Counted from the first letter of the stretch, positions 42,427-50,995 are shown. The stretch: 64,000 nt of DNA from UBA10438 sp964432155 (GCA_964432155.1 CAYSMF010000003.1:1-64000), one strand, 5' to 3'. The notes: a model not told the origin generated them from the sequence alone. Program-made: numbers and translations.

Positions 42427-43835
42427 GTGCCTGCTTCCTGTGGGTTGTTGAGAGGGATGCAGCGAATCGTAGCCTTCGTCTCGGTCTTGATGAGTTCTTC
42501 TGTTTCGCCGGTGCCGTCCCAGTGAGCGCTGAGGAAGCCCCCTTTTTCATCGAGCAAGCGAACAAATTCATCCCATGTGTCGACAGGTGTGATGTGCTCG
42601 TCGCGATAGGCACGAGCACGTTCGAGCATGTTTGCTTGAATATCGTCGAGCAGCTTCACGATGTGATCGGTGATCGTCGTGATATCGACGCTTGCCTTTT
42701 CCTTTGTGTCGCGACGTGCAACTTCAATCGTGCCGTTTTCGAGATCGCGTGCACCGAGACCGAGGCGGACAGGGATGCCGAGCTTTTCGTATTCGGCGAA
42801 CTTGTAGCCTGGACGGTTCTGATCGTCGGTATCGATCTTCACGCGCACGCCCTTGCTGCGCAGATCGTTGGCGATTGCTGTTGCGCGCTCAACGAGTTCC
42901 GGAGTTGGCTTTGGAATCGGAACGATGACCACATGCGTTGGTGCAAGACGTGGTGGGATGACTAAGCCGTCGTCGTCGGAGTGTGCCATCACGAGTGCAC
43001 CCATCAGACGTGTTGATACGCCCCATGAGGTTGCCCACACGTACTCACGTGTGTTGTCCTTCGTGTTGAACTGCACATCAAACGCCTTGGCAAAGTTCTG
43101 TCCGAGGAAGTGCGATGTGCCTGCTTGCAGCGCCTTGCCGTCTTGCATCAGTGCTTCGATGCAGTAGGTGTCTTCGGCACCAGCAAAGCGTTCGTTGGCT
43201 GTCTTGACGCCCTTGACAACAGGGAGTGCCATCCACTCTTCGGCAAACGTTGCATAGACGTCGAGCATCTTGCGCGTTTCTTCAATCGCTTCGTCGCGTG
43301 TTGCGTGCGCTGTGTGTCCTTCTTGCCACAGGAATTCCGCTGTGCGCAGGAACAAGCGTGTGCGCATTTCCCAGCGGACAACGTTTGCCCACTGATTGAT
43401 GAGCAACGGGAGGTCACGATAGGAGTCGATCCAATCGCGGTATGTATTCCAGATGATCGTTTCCGACGTCGGACGTACGATGAGTTCTTCTTCGAGCTTT
43501 GCATCGGGGTCCACAACAACACCCGATCCGTCTTCAGCATTCTTCAGACGGTAGTGCGTAACCACGGCGCATTCCTTCGCGAAGCCTTCAACGTGCGCTG
43601 CTTCCTTGCTCAGGAAGCTCTTCGGGATGAAGAGCGGGAAGTAGGCGTTCACGTGGCCGGTGTCCTTGAACATGCGATCGAGCGTGTCGCGCATGTTCTC
43701 CCAGATGGCGAAGCCATAGGGTTTGATCACCATGCAGCCCTTCACGGCTGAATAGTCGGCCAGACCTGCCTTACGGACGAGGTCGATGTACCATTGGGAA
43801 TAGTCGTCGGCGCGCGATGTAATGTCTTTGCTCAT
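42369..43835 (-). CDS. proS: Prolyl-tRNA synthetase (short, archaeal/eukaryotic type)
   Basis: This 488-residue class II synthetase charges tRNA-Pro. It lacks the editing insert of long bacterial ProS and has the C-terminal extension of the short type, with a CIPL and ... AGTCIKTGKPS cysteine pattern. Class II motifs are seen at LIVRPTSETIIWNTY (motif 2 region), NVVRWEMRTRLFLRTAEF and WATSWGVSTRLMGALVMAHSDD (motif 3). A perfect TATCTTTG box ends four bases before the ATG. Downstream the lipoprotein gene starts inside its 3' end. Confidence 0.95.
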   Translation of the reverse strand: MSKDITSRADDYSQWYIDLVRKAGLADYSAVKGCMVIKPYGFAIWENMRDTLDRMFKDTGHVNAYFPLFIPKSFLSKEAAHVEGFAKECAVVTHYRLKNAEDGSGVVVDPDAKLEEELIVRPTSETIIWNTYRDWIDSYRDLPLLINQWANVVRWEMRTRLFLRTAEFLWQEGHTAHATRDEAIEETRKMLDVYATFAEEWMALPVVKGVKTANERFAGAEDTYCIEALMQDGKALQAGTSHFLGQNFAKAFDVQFNTKDNTREYVWATSWGVSTRLMGALVMAHSDDDGLVIPPRLAPTHVVIVPIPKPTPELVERATAIANDLRSKGVRVKIDTDDQNRPGYKFAEYEKLGIPVRLGLGARDLENGTIEVARRDTKEKASVDITTITDHIVKLLDDIQANMLERARAYRDEHITPVDTWDEFVRLLDEKGGFLSAHWDGTGETEELIKTETKATIRCIPLNNPQEAGTCIKTGKPSTQRVLFARAY

Positions 43836-43839
43836 GTGG

Positions 43840-43847
43840 CAAAGATA
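43840..43847 (-). promoter_or_regulatory. -7 promoter box (TATCTTTG) for proS
   Basis: This perfect TAnnTTTG match is four bases before the proS ATG at 43835. It lies in the 18-base gap after the VOC gene, so proS can be transcribed independently of the upstream cluster. Confidence 0.5.
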
Positions 43848-43853
43848 GAAACC

Positions 43854-44681
43854 TTACTTCGGAGTCTCGAAGAGGAACACCAGTTGTCCGTCCGGCGATT
43901 GAAAGATCGCGTTAGCGATGCGCTTGTCGGCAGACGGAATCTCCTCGACAGGTTTCATGCCGGCATTCTTCAGGCGCTCGATGCGTTGCTCCATGTCGGG
44001 CATGAAGTACGTGATGGCAACGTTGGCGATGTCGCGGTCTTGATGGATGCCGATCTCGCATGCCTTGTCGGCCATGTTCACAAATGGGTACGGCTTCGTT
44101 GCTTGCTTTGTTGGTGCAAAGCCGAGGTCGGCCCACCACTGTTTTTCTTGTGTGACCGATGCAACGCCGATGCTGTATTCCTTGAGTTCGCCGCAGAGGG
44201 GGTTGAGCTCCTTCGTTGGCGACAAGTCGGGCTCGACGCCTGCCATACGCGCGGCCACGTGGACTCCGTTCGGGGAGCGGAAGCGGAGTTCGCGGTAGGT
44301 CGGACCCTGCACATCGACATTGTTGCCGACGAGCAACGAGTCGAGCTGTTCCTTGAGTCGGCTAATGTTTGCGCAGCGATATGCGATGATGGGTGATGGC
44401 TGCGATGTGCTCACGAGCGTGATGATGAGCTGTCCGTCGGTGAGTGTGATCGCCGAGTCGGCGCGTTCGCCCGCTAGCTTGCGAGGTGCGAAGCCCATCC
44501 GTGTCCACCACGCCATTGACTGCAACAGATCTTTTGAACTGAGGACGAGTCGGGTGTGGTGACCGATGATTGAGGCAGCGCGTTCAGCCGGTGGAACATC
44601 AATTTCTGTGGAGTCGGGTGACGGTGCGGCGGTGAGGAGGATACTACTCCACACAAGGACACCGAGCGTTCGCAAGATCAT
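43854..44681 (-). CDS. Exported protein with two VOC (glyoxalase-like) domains
   Basis: This 275-residue protein has a probable signal peptide (ILRTLGVLVWSSILLTAAPS) and two VOC-type halves. The first has HHTRLVLSSKDLLQSMAWWTRMGF, ending with RFRSPNGVHV; the second has VASVTQEKQWWADLGF and ends with FQSPDGQLVFLFE. The repeated W-W-x-x-(M/L)-G-F and SP-G patterns are typical of vicinal oxygen chelate folds, used by glyoxalases, dioxygenases and antibiotic-binding proteins. Function and metal are unknown. It overlaps the ruvB stop by four bases. Confidence 0.75.
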   Translation of the reverse strand: MILRTLGVLVWSSILLTAAPSPDSTEIDVPPAERAASIIGHHTRLVLSSKDLLQSMAWWTRMGFAPRKLAGERADSAITLTDGQLIITLVSTSQPSPIIAYRCANISRLKEQLDSLLVGNNVDVQGPTYRELRFRSPNGVHVAARMAGVEPDLSPTKELNPLCGELKEYSIGVASVTQEKQWWADLGFAPTKQATKPYPFVNMADKACEIGIHQDRDIANVAITYFMPDMEQRIERLKNAGMKPVEEIPSADKRIANAIFQSPDGQLVFLFETPK

Positions 44682-45715
44682 GGTGGTGAATCTCCTGAGA
44701 ACAGGGTAGGGTGTGATGAAGGAATGTTGATGCCAACATGTCGATACGCGAGCGGTGTGGCGATCCGTCCGCGGGGAGTGCGCTGGAGAAATCCCTGTTG
44801 AATCAGGAATGGCTCGTAGACTTCTTCGAGTGTGCCTGCCTCTTCGCCAACGGCAACGGCCAGGGTGGTAACGCCCACCGGACCGCCGGAGAATTTTTCG
44901 ATGAGGGCCAGGATGATGCGCGTGTCCATCTCGTCGAGACCGAACTCATCCACATCGAGCGCGGTCAGTGCCATGCGTGCGATGTCGAGCGTAATCACGC
45001 CACTGCCGCGCACATCGGCAAAGTCGCGCGTGCGACGCAGCAAGCGATTGGCGATCCGTGGTGTGCCGCGGGCGCGACGTGCAAGTTCTTCTGCGCCTGC
45101 GGGTTCGATGGCCGCTCCAAGCAGTCCGGCACTTCGAGTAATCACACGCGTGAGCTCTGCAGCATCGTAATAGTCGAGTCGGTTCGTGATGCCGAAGCGC
45201 GAGCGCAGCGGCGCGGTGAGCAACCCCTGGCGTGTGGTAGCACCAACGAGCGTGAAACGCGGAACAGCAAGTTGGATTGAGCGTGCAGCCGGACCCGAGT
45301 CGATCATGATATCGAGGCGGAAGTCTTCCATCGCCGAGTACAAGTACTCTTCCACAACGGGCGACAACCGGTGAATCTCATCGATGAAGAGGATATCGCC
45401 TTCATCGAGACTTGTCAGCAATCCTGCGAGATCGCCTGGCTTTTCGAGAACCGGACCCGACGTGATCTTGATCTGTGCCTGCATCTCGCGCGCAATGATG
45501 TGCGAGAGCGTTGTTTTGCCAAGGCCCGGAGGACCGGTCAGGAGGACGTGATCAAGGGGCTCTCCACGACCACGCGCAGCCGCAATGAAGATCCGCAAGT
45601 TCTCCACGATCTTGGGTTGCCCCGTAAAGTCGTCGAATGCCTGCGGACGCAACGCGGACTCAACGTCCTCGTCGCTGCGATGCTGCGGATCAGTGTGTTC
45701 GTTCATGCGAGCCAT
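44678..45715 (-). CDS. ruvB: Holliday junction ATP-dependent helicase RuvB
   Basis: This 345-residue AAA+ motor drives branch migration with RuvA in homologous recombination. LLTGPPGLGKTTLSHIIA is the Walker A region and DILFIDEIHRL the Walker B; VGATTRQGLLTAPLRSRFG is the sensor and arginine-finger region. The C-terminal winged helix has GFLQRTPRGRIATPLAY. A near-consensus TATCTTCG box lies four bases before its ATG, in the gap after the plug gene, so it may be transcribed separately or with the upstream cluster. RuvA and RuvC are not in this window. Confidence 0.97.
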   Translation of the reverse strand: MARMNEHTDPQHRSDEDVESALRPQAFDDFTGQPKIVENLRIFIAAARGRGEPLDHVLLTGPPGLGKTTLSHIIAREMQAQIKITSGPVLEKPGDLAGLLTSLDEGDILFIDEIHRLSPVVEEYLYSAMEDFRLDIMIDSGPAARSIQLAVPRFTLVGATTRQGLLTAPLRSRFGITNRLDYYDAAELTRVITRSAGLLGAAIEPAGAEELARRARGTPRIANRLLRRTRDFADVRGSGVITLDIARMALTALDVDEFGLDEMDTRIILALIEKFSGGPVGVTTLAVAVGEEAGTLEEVYEPFLIQQGFLQRTPRGRIATPLAYRHVGINIPSSHPTLFSGDSPP

Positions 45716-45719
45716 GCCA

Positions 45720-45727
45720 CGAAGATA
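45720..45727 (-). promoter_or_regulatory. Possible -7 box (TATCTTCG) for ruvB
   Basis: TATCTTCG differs from TAnnTTTG at one base and ends four bases before the ruvB ATG, in the 18-base gap between the plug and ruvB genes. Confidence 0.4.
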
Positions 45728-45733
45728 CAGACC

Positions 45734-47017
45734 TTACCGTCCGCCACTGTACATGTTGGAGGCCCCAACAGCGACGATGCCGTCGTAGCCGCCGTAATCC
45801 AATTCGCGGTAGTAGGCGAAGGCGATAAAGCTGTTTGAGGCGGAGGCGGTGTTGCCCTCGAATTCCTCGTAGGAGATGTCCGTAATCTGCTCTGTATCAG
45901 CGTCGAGACGTCCGGTGGCGTACAGGTAGTTGTGACGTCCGCGGCGGATCCAGTTGCGACAGCGATACAGACGTAGATCCTCGTCGTAATACATCATCCA
46001 CGTGCGATCAGGCTTCCACTGGTTGAATGAACCAACCACCACCACGTCGTCCTCACTTGGTCCGCCTGGTGCTGGGTCGAGGAGGATCTCGACCGGGATG
46101 TACTCGTCGTCGCGTGTTGCGATGCCCCTTGTGATCATCGCGCCATCGTCAGCGCGCTCGAGGAACATGCCGTTGCGACGCAGATCGCTTAGCGGCATGC
46201 GCACGGGTTCACCTGTTGACGGATAGCGACTCAGGTCGGTAAGATCCAACACGCGGTACTCGTTCTGCGCTGGGATGCGCGCCAAGCGAAACACCTTGCC
46301 CGCCTGCAGCATGCCGACCACAGCGTTCTGTCCGTCGGTGCGGAGCATCAGCGTCGCATCCGCTTGCTGCGTTACCAGCATTGGCTCCGACCACCGATGA
46401 TTGCGATAGAACGTCACCGTGTGCAGGTTGTTCGAGAGCAATGTGTTTGTTGGATCACGCAACATCGCTTCGATCGTGTACGCAATCGAACTCACGCGTT
46501 TGCGGGGCTCGTAGAAATCCGTCATGAAGTTCATCGCCATCGATGCACGCTGGTCGACAACAAAGATGCGCGTCTCGGCGAGCTTTGCATCTGTTTGTGC
46601 ATCGTGCAACGTGACAAGCCAGTTACCACTGAAACGCAGTGTTGTTTGTGCGTTGGGGATCTGCATCGATCCGCGATATCGATAATAGCGGGATCGCTCC
46701 GGTGCCAGTGCCCAGTCTACTAAGCTCGTGCGCAATGTGACGTCGGTGAGGAATCCGTTTTCATCCGGTGTCCAGTCGGCGCGACAATGCGTGAGGCGCG
46801 CATAGACATTCGGGATCGATGTCGATGCGACGTCGAACTCAATCGTTGCAAAGGGGCTCCCCAGCGATGATGTGCCCGAGGCGTTCATCATCACGACAGG
46901 TGGAAGTTGTTCGTTGGTGCCGCCATAGGCACGAATCATGCGAATGCGTGGTGCCTCGTCCTGCGCAACAAGAGTATGCGCGACAAGCGCCATCAGCACG
47001 ATGGCCAGGCGTATCAT
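45734..47017 (-). CDS. Type IX secretion system plug protein (DUF5103)
   Basis: This 427-residue exported protein has a signal peptide ending AHTLVAQ. The region YARLTHCRADWTPDENGF, then YYRYRGSMQIPN and SGNWLVTLHD with RIFVVDQ, matches the first domain of the DUF5103 family, identified as the Plug that closes the SprA translocon of T9SS. Near the C-terminus VVVVGSFNQWKPD resembles a carbohydrate-binding Ig fold. Two predicted T9SS cargo proteins are encoded in this window, so the system is probably functional. It overlaps the thioesterase stop by four bases. Confidence 0.78.
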   Translation of the reverse strand: MIRLAIVLMALVAHTLVAQDEAPRIRMIRAYGGTNEQLPPVVMMNASGTSSLGSPFATIEFDVASTSIPNVYARLTHCRADWTPDENGFLTDVTLRTSLVDWALAPERSRYYRYRGSMQIPNAQTTLRFSGNWLVTLHDAQTDAKLAETRIFVVDQRASMAMNFMTDFYEPRKRVSSIAYTIEAMLRDPTNTLLSNNLHTVTFYRNHRWSEPMLVTQQADATLMLRTDGQNAVVGMLQAGKVFRLARIPAQNEYRVLDLTDLSRYPSTGEPVRMPLSDLRRNGMFLERADDGAMITRGIATRDDEYIPVEILLDPAPGGPSEDDVVVVGSFNQWKPDRTWMMYYDEDLRLYRCRNWIRRGRHNYLYATGRLDADTEQITDISYEEFEGNTASASNSFIAFAYYRELDYGGYDGIVAVGASNMYSGGR

Positions 47018-47493
47018 CCCCGACGGACCTTCATCGTCTCGCGTGCCTTGAGGCGGTTCTCGCGGCGCATCGCTGCGTCGTCGTAGCGGTGACGTTCGTC
47101 TTGTGTCTCGGGCTCCAGTGGTGGTGCTGGCAGCGGCTTACCGTATTGATCGATCGCTACAAACGTCAGATACGCTTCTGATGTGCGTGTCTGTGTGCCA
47201 TTGAGCGGATCCTCGCGCCATACTTCCACGTACACTTCCATGGACGTCTTGAAGGCGCGTGTGAGGAGCGACCGAATGTGCACCACGTGACCGAGCTTAA
47301 TAGGCTCGTTGAAGCTGATCTCGTCGACCGATGCCGTAACGCATACCTTGCCTGAGTGACGTTGCGCGCTGAGTGCAGCGGCAATGTCGATCCAGTGCAT
47401 CAGACGTCCACCGAGAAGGTTGCCGAGGTAGTTCGTGTCGTTCGGGAGCACCAGCTCCGTCATCACGACCAAGCTCTGGGATGGAGTCTTCAT
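47014..47493 (-). CDS. Acyl-CoA thioesterase, hotdog fold (YciA-like)
   Basis: This 159-residue hotdog protein has LPNDTNYLGNLLGGRLMHWI, the signature with the catalytic aspartate or asparagine and the GG turn of the YciA/BFIT group, followed by VDEISFNEPIKLGHVVHI. It should hydrolyse acyl-CoA esters in the cytoplasm. The last 35 residues are charged and probably disordered. ATGA overlaps join it to bamD upstream and the plug gene downstream, so it is embedded in an envelope-assembly cluster. Confidence 0.88.
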   Translation of the reverse strand: MKTPSQSLVVMTELVLPNDTNYLGNLLGGRLMHWIDIAAALSAQRHSGKVCVTASVDEISFNEPIKLGHVVHIRSLLTRAFKTSMEVYVEVWREDPLNGTQTRTSEAYLTFVAIDQYGKPLPAPPLEPETQDERHRYDDAAMRRENRLKARETMKVRRG

Positions 47494-48245
47494 GGGAGTT
47501 CTTTCTCGAGCGTTGCGACTTCGTCGCTCTGTTGAGGATCGCGGACTAACCGACGATACGTTGCGAGTACTGCACGGGCGTCGTCAACTTTCTCCTGCTC
47601 GATGAGCAAACGAAGCTTGAGCACGAGTGCAGGCTCGAGCCATTTCGTATCAGCATACTCATCGATAATCGCGTCGAGGTGAATGATCGCTGCTCGACGG
47701 ATCTTGGTGTTCATGTAGTGTTCGGTGATCAGCCAGTAGCGCTCGGCAAGACGGTTGCGGAGTTCGTAGATGCGCACCGACGCCTCGCGTGCCAGCGAGT
47801 CACGTCCGTACATCGTCTGGAATTCCGAATAGGCTTGGATCGCCTTGATGGTGTTCTCTTGATCACGGTCTGCAGGCAACGAAATCTTATCGTAGCACTG
47901 TCCGGTCTTAAACATTGCGCGCTGCACAAACTCACTCGACGGATACGAGCGGCGCACAAGATTGTAGTTGAACGCTGCCATGATGTACTCGCCGCGCTCA
48001 AAGTTGATCTCGGCCAAGTAGTACTGTGCATCGTCAGCGTATTGCGACGCTGGGTATTGGAGCTTGATGACTTCGAACTTCGACTGTGCTTCGAGCCATT
48101 CGCCATTGTCGTATGCCTTCATCGCTTCGCCATACACATCGTCAACGGTCTTTTGCTTGACCGCTGTCTGCGATGACGAGCACCCAACGACGAGCTGCAG
48201 GGCAGCCGTCAGGGCAACGAGGATGAGGACGAAGTGACGGTTCAT
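47490..48245 (-). CDS. bamD: Outer-membrane assembly lipoprotein BamD
   Basis: This 251-residue lipoprotein starts at the ATG at 48245, with lipobox VVGC (Cys22). It contains TPR-like helices typical of BamD: YGEAMKAYDNGEWLEAQSKF, then YPASQYADDAQYYLAEINF and YPSSEFVQRAMFKTGQCYD. BamD is an essential part of the BAM complex that folds outer-membrane proteins. It follows era by ten bases and overlaps the thioesterase gene by four. A perfect TAACTTTG box five bases before its start overlaps the era stop codon. Confidence 0.9.
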   Translation of the reverse strand: MNRHFVLILVALTAALQLVVGCSSSQTAVKQKTVDDVYGEAMKAYDNGEWLEAQSKFEVIKLQYPASQYADDAQYYLAEINFERGEYIMAAFNYNLVRRSYPSSEFVQRAMFKTGQCYDKISLPADRDQENTIKAIQAYSEFQTMYGRDSLAREASVRIYELRNRLAERYWLITEHYMNTKIRRAAIIHLDAIIDEYADTKWLEPALVLKLRLLIEQEKVDDARAVLATYRRLVRDPQQSDEVATLEKELP

Positions 48246-48250
48246 GGACG

Positions 48251-48258
48251 CAAAGTTA
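48251..48258 (-). promoter_or_regulatory. -7 promoter box (TAACTTTG) for bamD, overlapping the era stop codon
   Basis: This perfect TAnnTTTG match ends five bases before the bamD ATG. Its first three bases are the TAA stop codon of era (48258-48256). It could give bamD expression independent of the upstream genes. Confidence 0.45.
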
Positions 48259-49146
48259 ATATCCCATCGAGAGCAGCTGGGCGCGGTCGTTGCGCCAGTC
48301 GTTGCGAACCTTGACGTACAACTCGAGAAAGATTGGATGTCCGAGGTGTTCTTCAATCGTTGCGCGCGCTGTTTCGCCAACCTGCTTCAGTGCCGAACCC
48401 TTTGCGCCGATGAGGATTGCTTTCTGATTGTCGCGCTCAACGATGATGTCGGCAGCGATATACCACTTGCCCCCTTCACGCTCCTTGAACTCGGTGATCA
48501 TCACCTCGGTAGCGTAGGGGACTTCTTCGGCGAACTTGGCGAAGATGGCTTCGCGGATGAACTCTGCCACAAAGAAGCGTTCCGGTTGGTCCGACACCAC
48601 ATCATCTGGGTAGATGAAGGGGGCCTCGGGGGCCAGCTCGCAAAGCATTGCAGTGAGATCTTCAACATAGGTGTTGTCGCGTGCGCTGATCGCGATAGCC
48701 TTGACGAACAGGCCACTCAAGCGTGCTTGTTCCATCAAAGGGAGTGCCTCCTTGCGAACAGGGAGCGCATCCATTTTGTTGAGCACGAGAATTGTCGGAC
48801 GCTTCCGACGTTCCAGTGCGGGGACCCATAGTGGGTCGAGCACAGAGCCACGTTCGACCGCCATCGCTGCATCGACAACCACCACCACGATATCCGCGGC
48901 GTCAAGTGATTCATCAACGTAGCCCATCATGTGGCGCTGCAGCGAATAGCGCGGCGCAAGCATGCCCGGTGTATCAAGGAACACCAGCTGTGTGTTGTCG
49001 TGTGTGTGGATGCCGACCACGCGTTTGCGTGTTGTTTGCGGCTTCGACGTCACGATGCTCAGGTGCATGCCGAGGATGGCATTCAAGAGTGTGGACTTGC
49101 CCGCATTCGGACGTCCGATAATGGCTACCGTAGCACAGCGCGTCAC
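48256..49146 (-). CDS. era: GTPase Era
   Basis: This 296-residue ribosome-assembly GTPase acts on the 30S subunit. G motifs are GRPNAGKSTLLNA (G1), LVFLDTPGML (G3) and VLNKMDAL (G4). The C-terminal KH domain contains VERDNQKAILIGAKGSALKQ, which binds the 3' end of 16S rRNA. Translation starts at GTG 49146, overlapping the upstream stop (GTGA). It lies between a small conserved gene and bamD. Confidence 0.96.
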   Translation of the reverse strand: MTRCATVAIIGRPNAGKSTLLNAILGMHLSIVTSKPQTTRKRVVGIHTHDNTQLVFLDTPGMLAPRYSLQRHMMGYVDESLDAADIVVVVVDAAMAVERGSVLDPLWVPALERRKRPTILVLNKMDALPVRKEALPLMEQARLSGLFVKAIAISARDNTYVEDLTAMLCELAPEAPFIYPDDVVSDQPERFFVAEFIREAIFAKFAEEVPYATEVMITEFKEREGGKWYIAADIIVERDNQKAILIGAKGSALKQVGETARATIEEHLGHPIFLELYVKVRNDWRNDRAQLLSMGY

Positions 49147-49454
49147 GCAGCTTCTTCCGTTGGTTGATGTGGTGCAAACGTCACATCAGGATGCGCAGCA
49201 AGGTATGCTTGCTCGCGATCGATGATGTCGCGCACGGCCGGCTTCATGAATTGATCTTCTGGAACGAATCGCGCAAGTGCACGTGCGAGGATCACCGCAG
49301 CTGCCTCGATCGGCATCGAGCGATTGATCAAGATCACGCGTTGCTCATGCACAACGCATGCGCCACCGCGGAACGTGCCCGACTCGCGGCGAACGGAATA
49401 TCCCAGCGACTTTGCCAGACCCAGGAGTTCTTCAAACAGCTTATCTGCCTTCAT
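49143..49454 (-). CDS. Small conserved protein of unknown function upstream of era
   Basis: This 103-residue cytoplasmic protein starts at the ATG at 49454. It has SVRRESGTFRGGACVVHEQR, followed by VILINRSMPIEAAAVILARAL and a C-terminal helix. The pattern of a GG-containing hairpin, a strand with VILIN and two helices recurs, to my knowledge, in uncharacterised proteins of several phyla, but I cannot name a family. ATGA/GTGA overlaps couple it to the membrane protein upstream and to era downstream. A role near ribosome assembly is possible by position only. Confidence 0.6.
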   Translation of the reverse strand: MKADKLFEELLGLAKSLGYSVRRESGTFRGGACVVHEQRVILINRSMPIEAAAVILARALARFVPEDQFMKPAVRDIIDREQAYLAAHPDVTFAPHQPTEEAA

Positions 49455-50002
49455 GAGCGTGATGTAGTTGCAGGAGATTGAACCAACGGACGCAGCGTAA
49501 TGACCAGCAGAATTGTCAATGCGGCGAGCATCGACATGCCGATCATCACGTTCACTGCCGTTGTGGTGTAGCGATACATGAATGTGCGCAGGATCTCGGC
49601 TGGCTGGGCAAGCGGCATCCCGGTTACGCGGTCGAACAGCGTCCACAATCGATAGTCTTCCCACGCCACGTATGCTTGCACTGGAAGCAGGAGTATGAAG
49701 AGGATGGTGGCCATCATCAGGTAGCCATGCGAACGGAAATACGACCGCAGCAACACCGCCGTACCGAGTCCGCCCACGGTAGCCACACCGAACGCCCATC
49801 CCGTCCACCCACCCAATAGGGTAAACAGCCAAATCGTGTGAAGTCGAACTTCTTCAGACTGCGTCGGCTTCAGTTCCAGCGTCCCCGGGACGAACACATC
49901 GAAGCCGACGACCATTCGCGTGATGCTTGTGCCAAACCACACAACGCCACCGAGCGCGAACAATGTCACGAATACCTTAAACCACCGCGTAGAAACCTGC
50001 AT
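49451..50002 (-). CDS. Four-TM membrane protein of unknown function
   Basis: This 183-residue protein starts at the ATG at 50002. It has four strongly hydrophobic segments, near residues 7-28, 54-72, 85-108 and 140-165, separated by short charged loops. I do not recognise a family; DUF4149-type proteins have a comparable four-segment layout, but the match is weak. It appears to be the first gene of the leftward era-bamD-plug cluster and overlaps the next gene by four bases. A TATCTTG sequence just before its start resembles a shortened -7 box. Confidence 0.6.
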   Translation of the reverse strand: MQVSTRWFKVFVTLFALGGVVWFGTSITRMVVGFDVFVPGTLELKPTQSEEVRLHTIWLFTLLGGWTGWAFGVATVGGLGTAVLLRSYFRSHGYLMMATILFILLLPVQAYVAWEDYRLWTLFDRVTGMPLAQPAEILRTFMYRYTTTAVNVMIGMSMLAALTILLVITLRPLVQSPATTSRS

Positions 50003-50047
50003 GCCGCAAGATACGGGGAGACAGTGATACGAAATGAGACGTAAATC

Positions 50048-50081
50048 CCGCAGGGGCGACCACACAGGGTCGCCCCTGCGG
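50048..50081. repeat. Perfect 14-bp palindrome of the GGGGCGACC type (REP-like hairpin)
   Basis: The arms at 50048-50061 and 50068-50081 are perfectly complementary (14 bases) around a six-base loop. There is no T run on either side, so it is not a standard intrinsic terminator. It lies between the SDR gene end and the start of the membrane-protein gene. A related imperfect hairpin occurs at 51403-51430. Confidence 0.75.
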
Positions 50082-50099
50082 TTCATTACCGTTGCCGAT

Positions 50100-50918
50100 T
50101 CAAATCTTGTACGCTTTACGGATAGCCGAAAAGAAGGCCTTGTCCGACAAGAGCTTGCGTAAGCGGAGGAGCATTGGTGCCGGCTTGCCAACAGGGTAGC
50201 GCATCTTCTCCGAGGAGTCCGTGGCAGCCTGAAGAACGGCGTCGGCGACGATGGTAGGGCTCACGGCGTCGGCGAGGGCCTTGGTTGCGGCGGCACCAAA
50301 CTTTGCAACAAATGCGCCGTACGGTGATGCCCCTTCCGGCAGCACCGCAACGCCGCTGCGTCCGGCGAAATCAGTCTTGATCAGTCCCGGTTCGACGAGT
50401 TTGACGGCAATGCCGAGGTCGCGCAGTTCGTAATGCAGGGATTCAGTAAAGCCCTCGACAGCCCACTTGGTAGCGTGGTAGGGGGCATACAGCGGAAACG
50501 TCATCCGTCCGCCCATGCTCGAGATCTGAATAATGCGTCCTGCGCCATGTGGGCGCATGCGAAGGATTGCTTCTCGTGTGACACGCATCAGACCAAGGAC
50601 GTTGGTTTCCATCTGGTCGCGCAGTTGCTCATCTGTCATGAGCTCGAAGACGCCCATCAAGCCGTAGCCAGCGTTGTTGACGACAACATCGATGCGTCCG
50701 TGCGCCTGTTCGACGTCGGAGAATGCACGCGACACCGACGCAGCATCTGTGACGTCGAGCTGATAGGTGTGAACATTTCGGATGTTCGATAGTGCTTGCG
50801 CATTCTCGAGCGATCGCATCGTTGCTGCAACATTCCATCCCTTGGATGCAAAGGCTTGCGCACATGCCCGACCAATGCCACTGTTAGCGCCCGTAATGAG
50901 CACGGTTGATGTTGCCAT
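50100..50918 (-). CDS. Short-chain dehydrogenase/reductase
   Basis: This 272-residue classical SDR has the cofactor motif TGANSGIGRACAQAFA, the NNAGYG motif, the catalytic serine in ISSMGG and YHATKWAVEG (YxxxK). It follows the pattern of SDRs related to sex-steroid or fatty-acyl reductases, but substrate prediction is not possible. It is transcribed divergently from a merR-family gene 136 bases away. The intergenic region holds a palindrome inside its likely promoter, so MerR control is plausible. Confidence 0.9.
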   Translation of the reverse strand: MATSTVLITGANSGIGRACAQAFASKGWNVAATMRSLENAQALSNIRNVHTYQLDVTDAASVSRAFSDVEQAHGRIDVVVNNAGYGLMGVFELMTDEQLRDQMETNVLGLMRVTREAILRMRPHGAGRIIQISSMGGRMTFPLYAPYHATKWAVEGFTESLHYELRDLGIAVKLVEPGLIKTDFAGRSGVAVLPEGASPYGAFVAKFGAAATKALADAVSPTIVADAVLQAATDSSEKMRYPVGKPAPMLLRLRKLLSDKAFFSAIRKAYKI

Positions 50919-50964
50919 GTGATGTACCTCGCAGTTGTTCGATGATGGTGATGCGTTATGCGAT

Positions 50965-50995
50965 CGAAACTATTGCGATATTGCAAGGGTATCAA
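50965..50995 (-). promoter_or_regulatory. Predicted promoter of the SDR gene
   Basis: On the minus strand TTG at 50995-50993 and TAGTTTCG at 50972-50965 are 20 bases apart. This fits the Bacteroidota -33/-7 pattern (TTG, 19-21 bases, TAnnTTTG) with one mismatch. Read as a sigma-70 promoter it is TTGATA, 17 bases, TAGTTT. Confidence 0.45.
50973..50986. promoter_or_regulatory. Putative MerR operator (TTGCGATATTGCAA)
   Basis: The near-perfect palindrome has TTGC/GCAA arms around GATATT. It fills the spacer between the -33 and -7 elements of the SDR promoter and overlaps the -35 of the divergent merR promoter. That is the position expected for an operator that activates one gene and represses the other. 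Confidence 0.45.
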
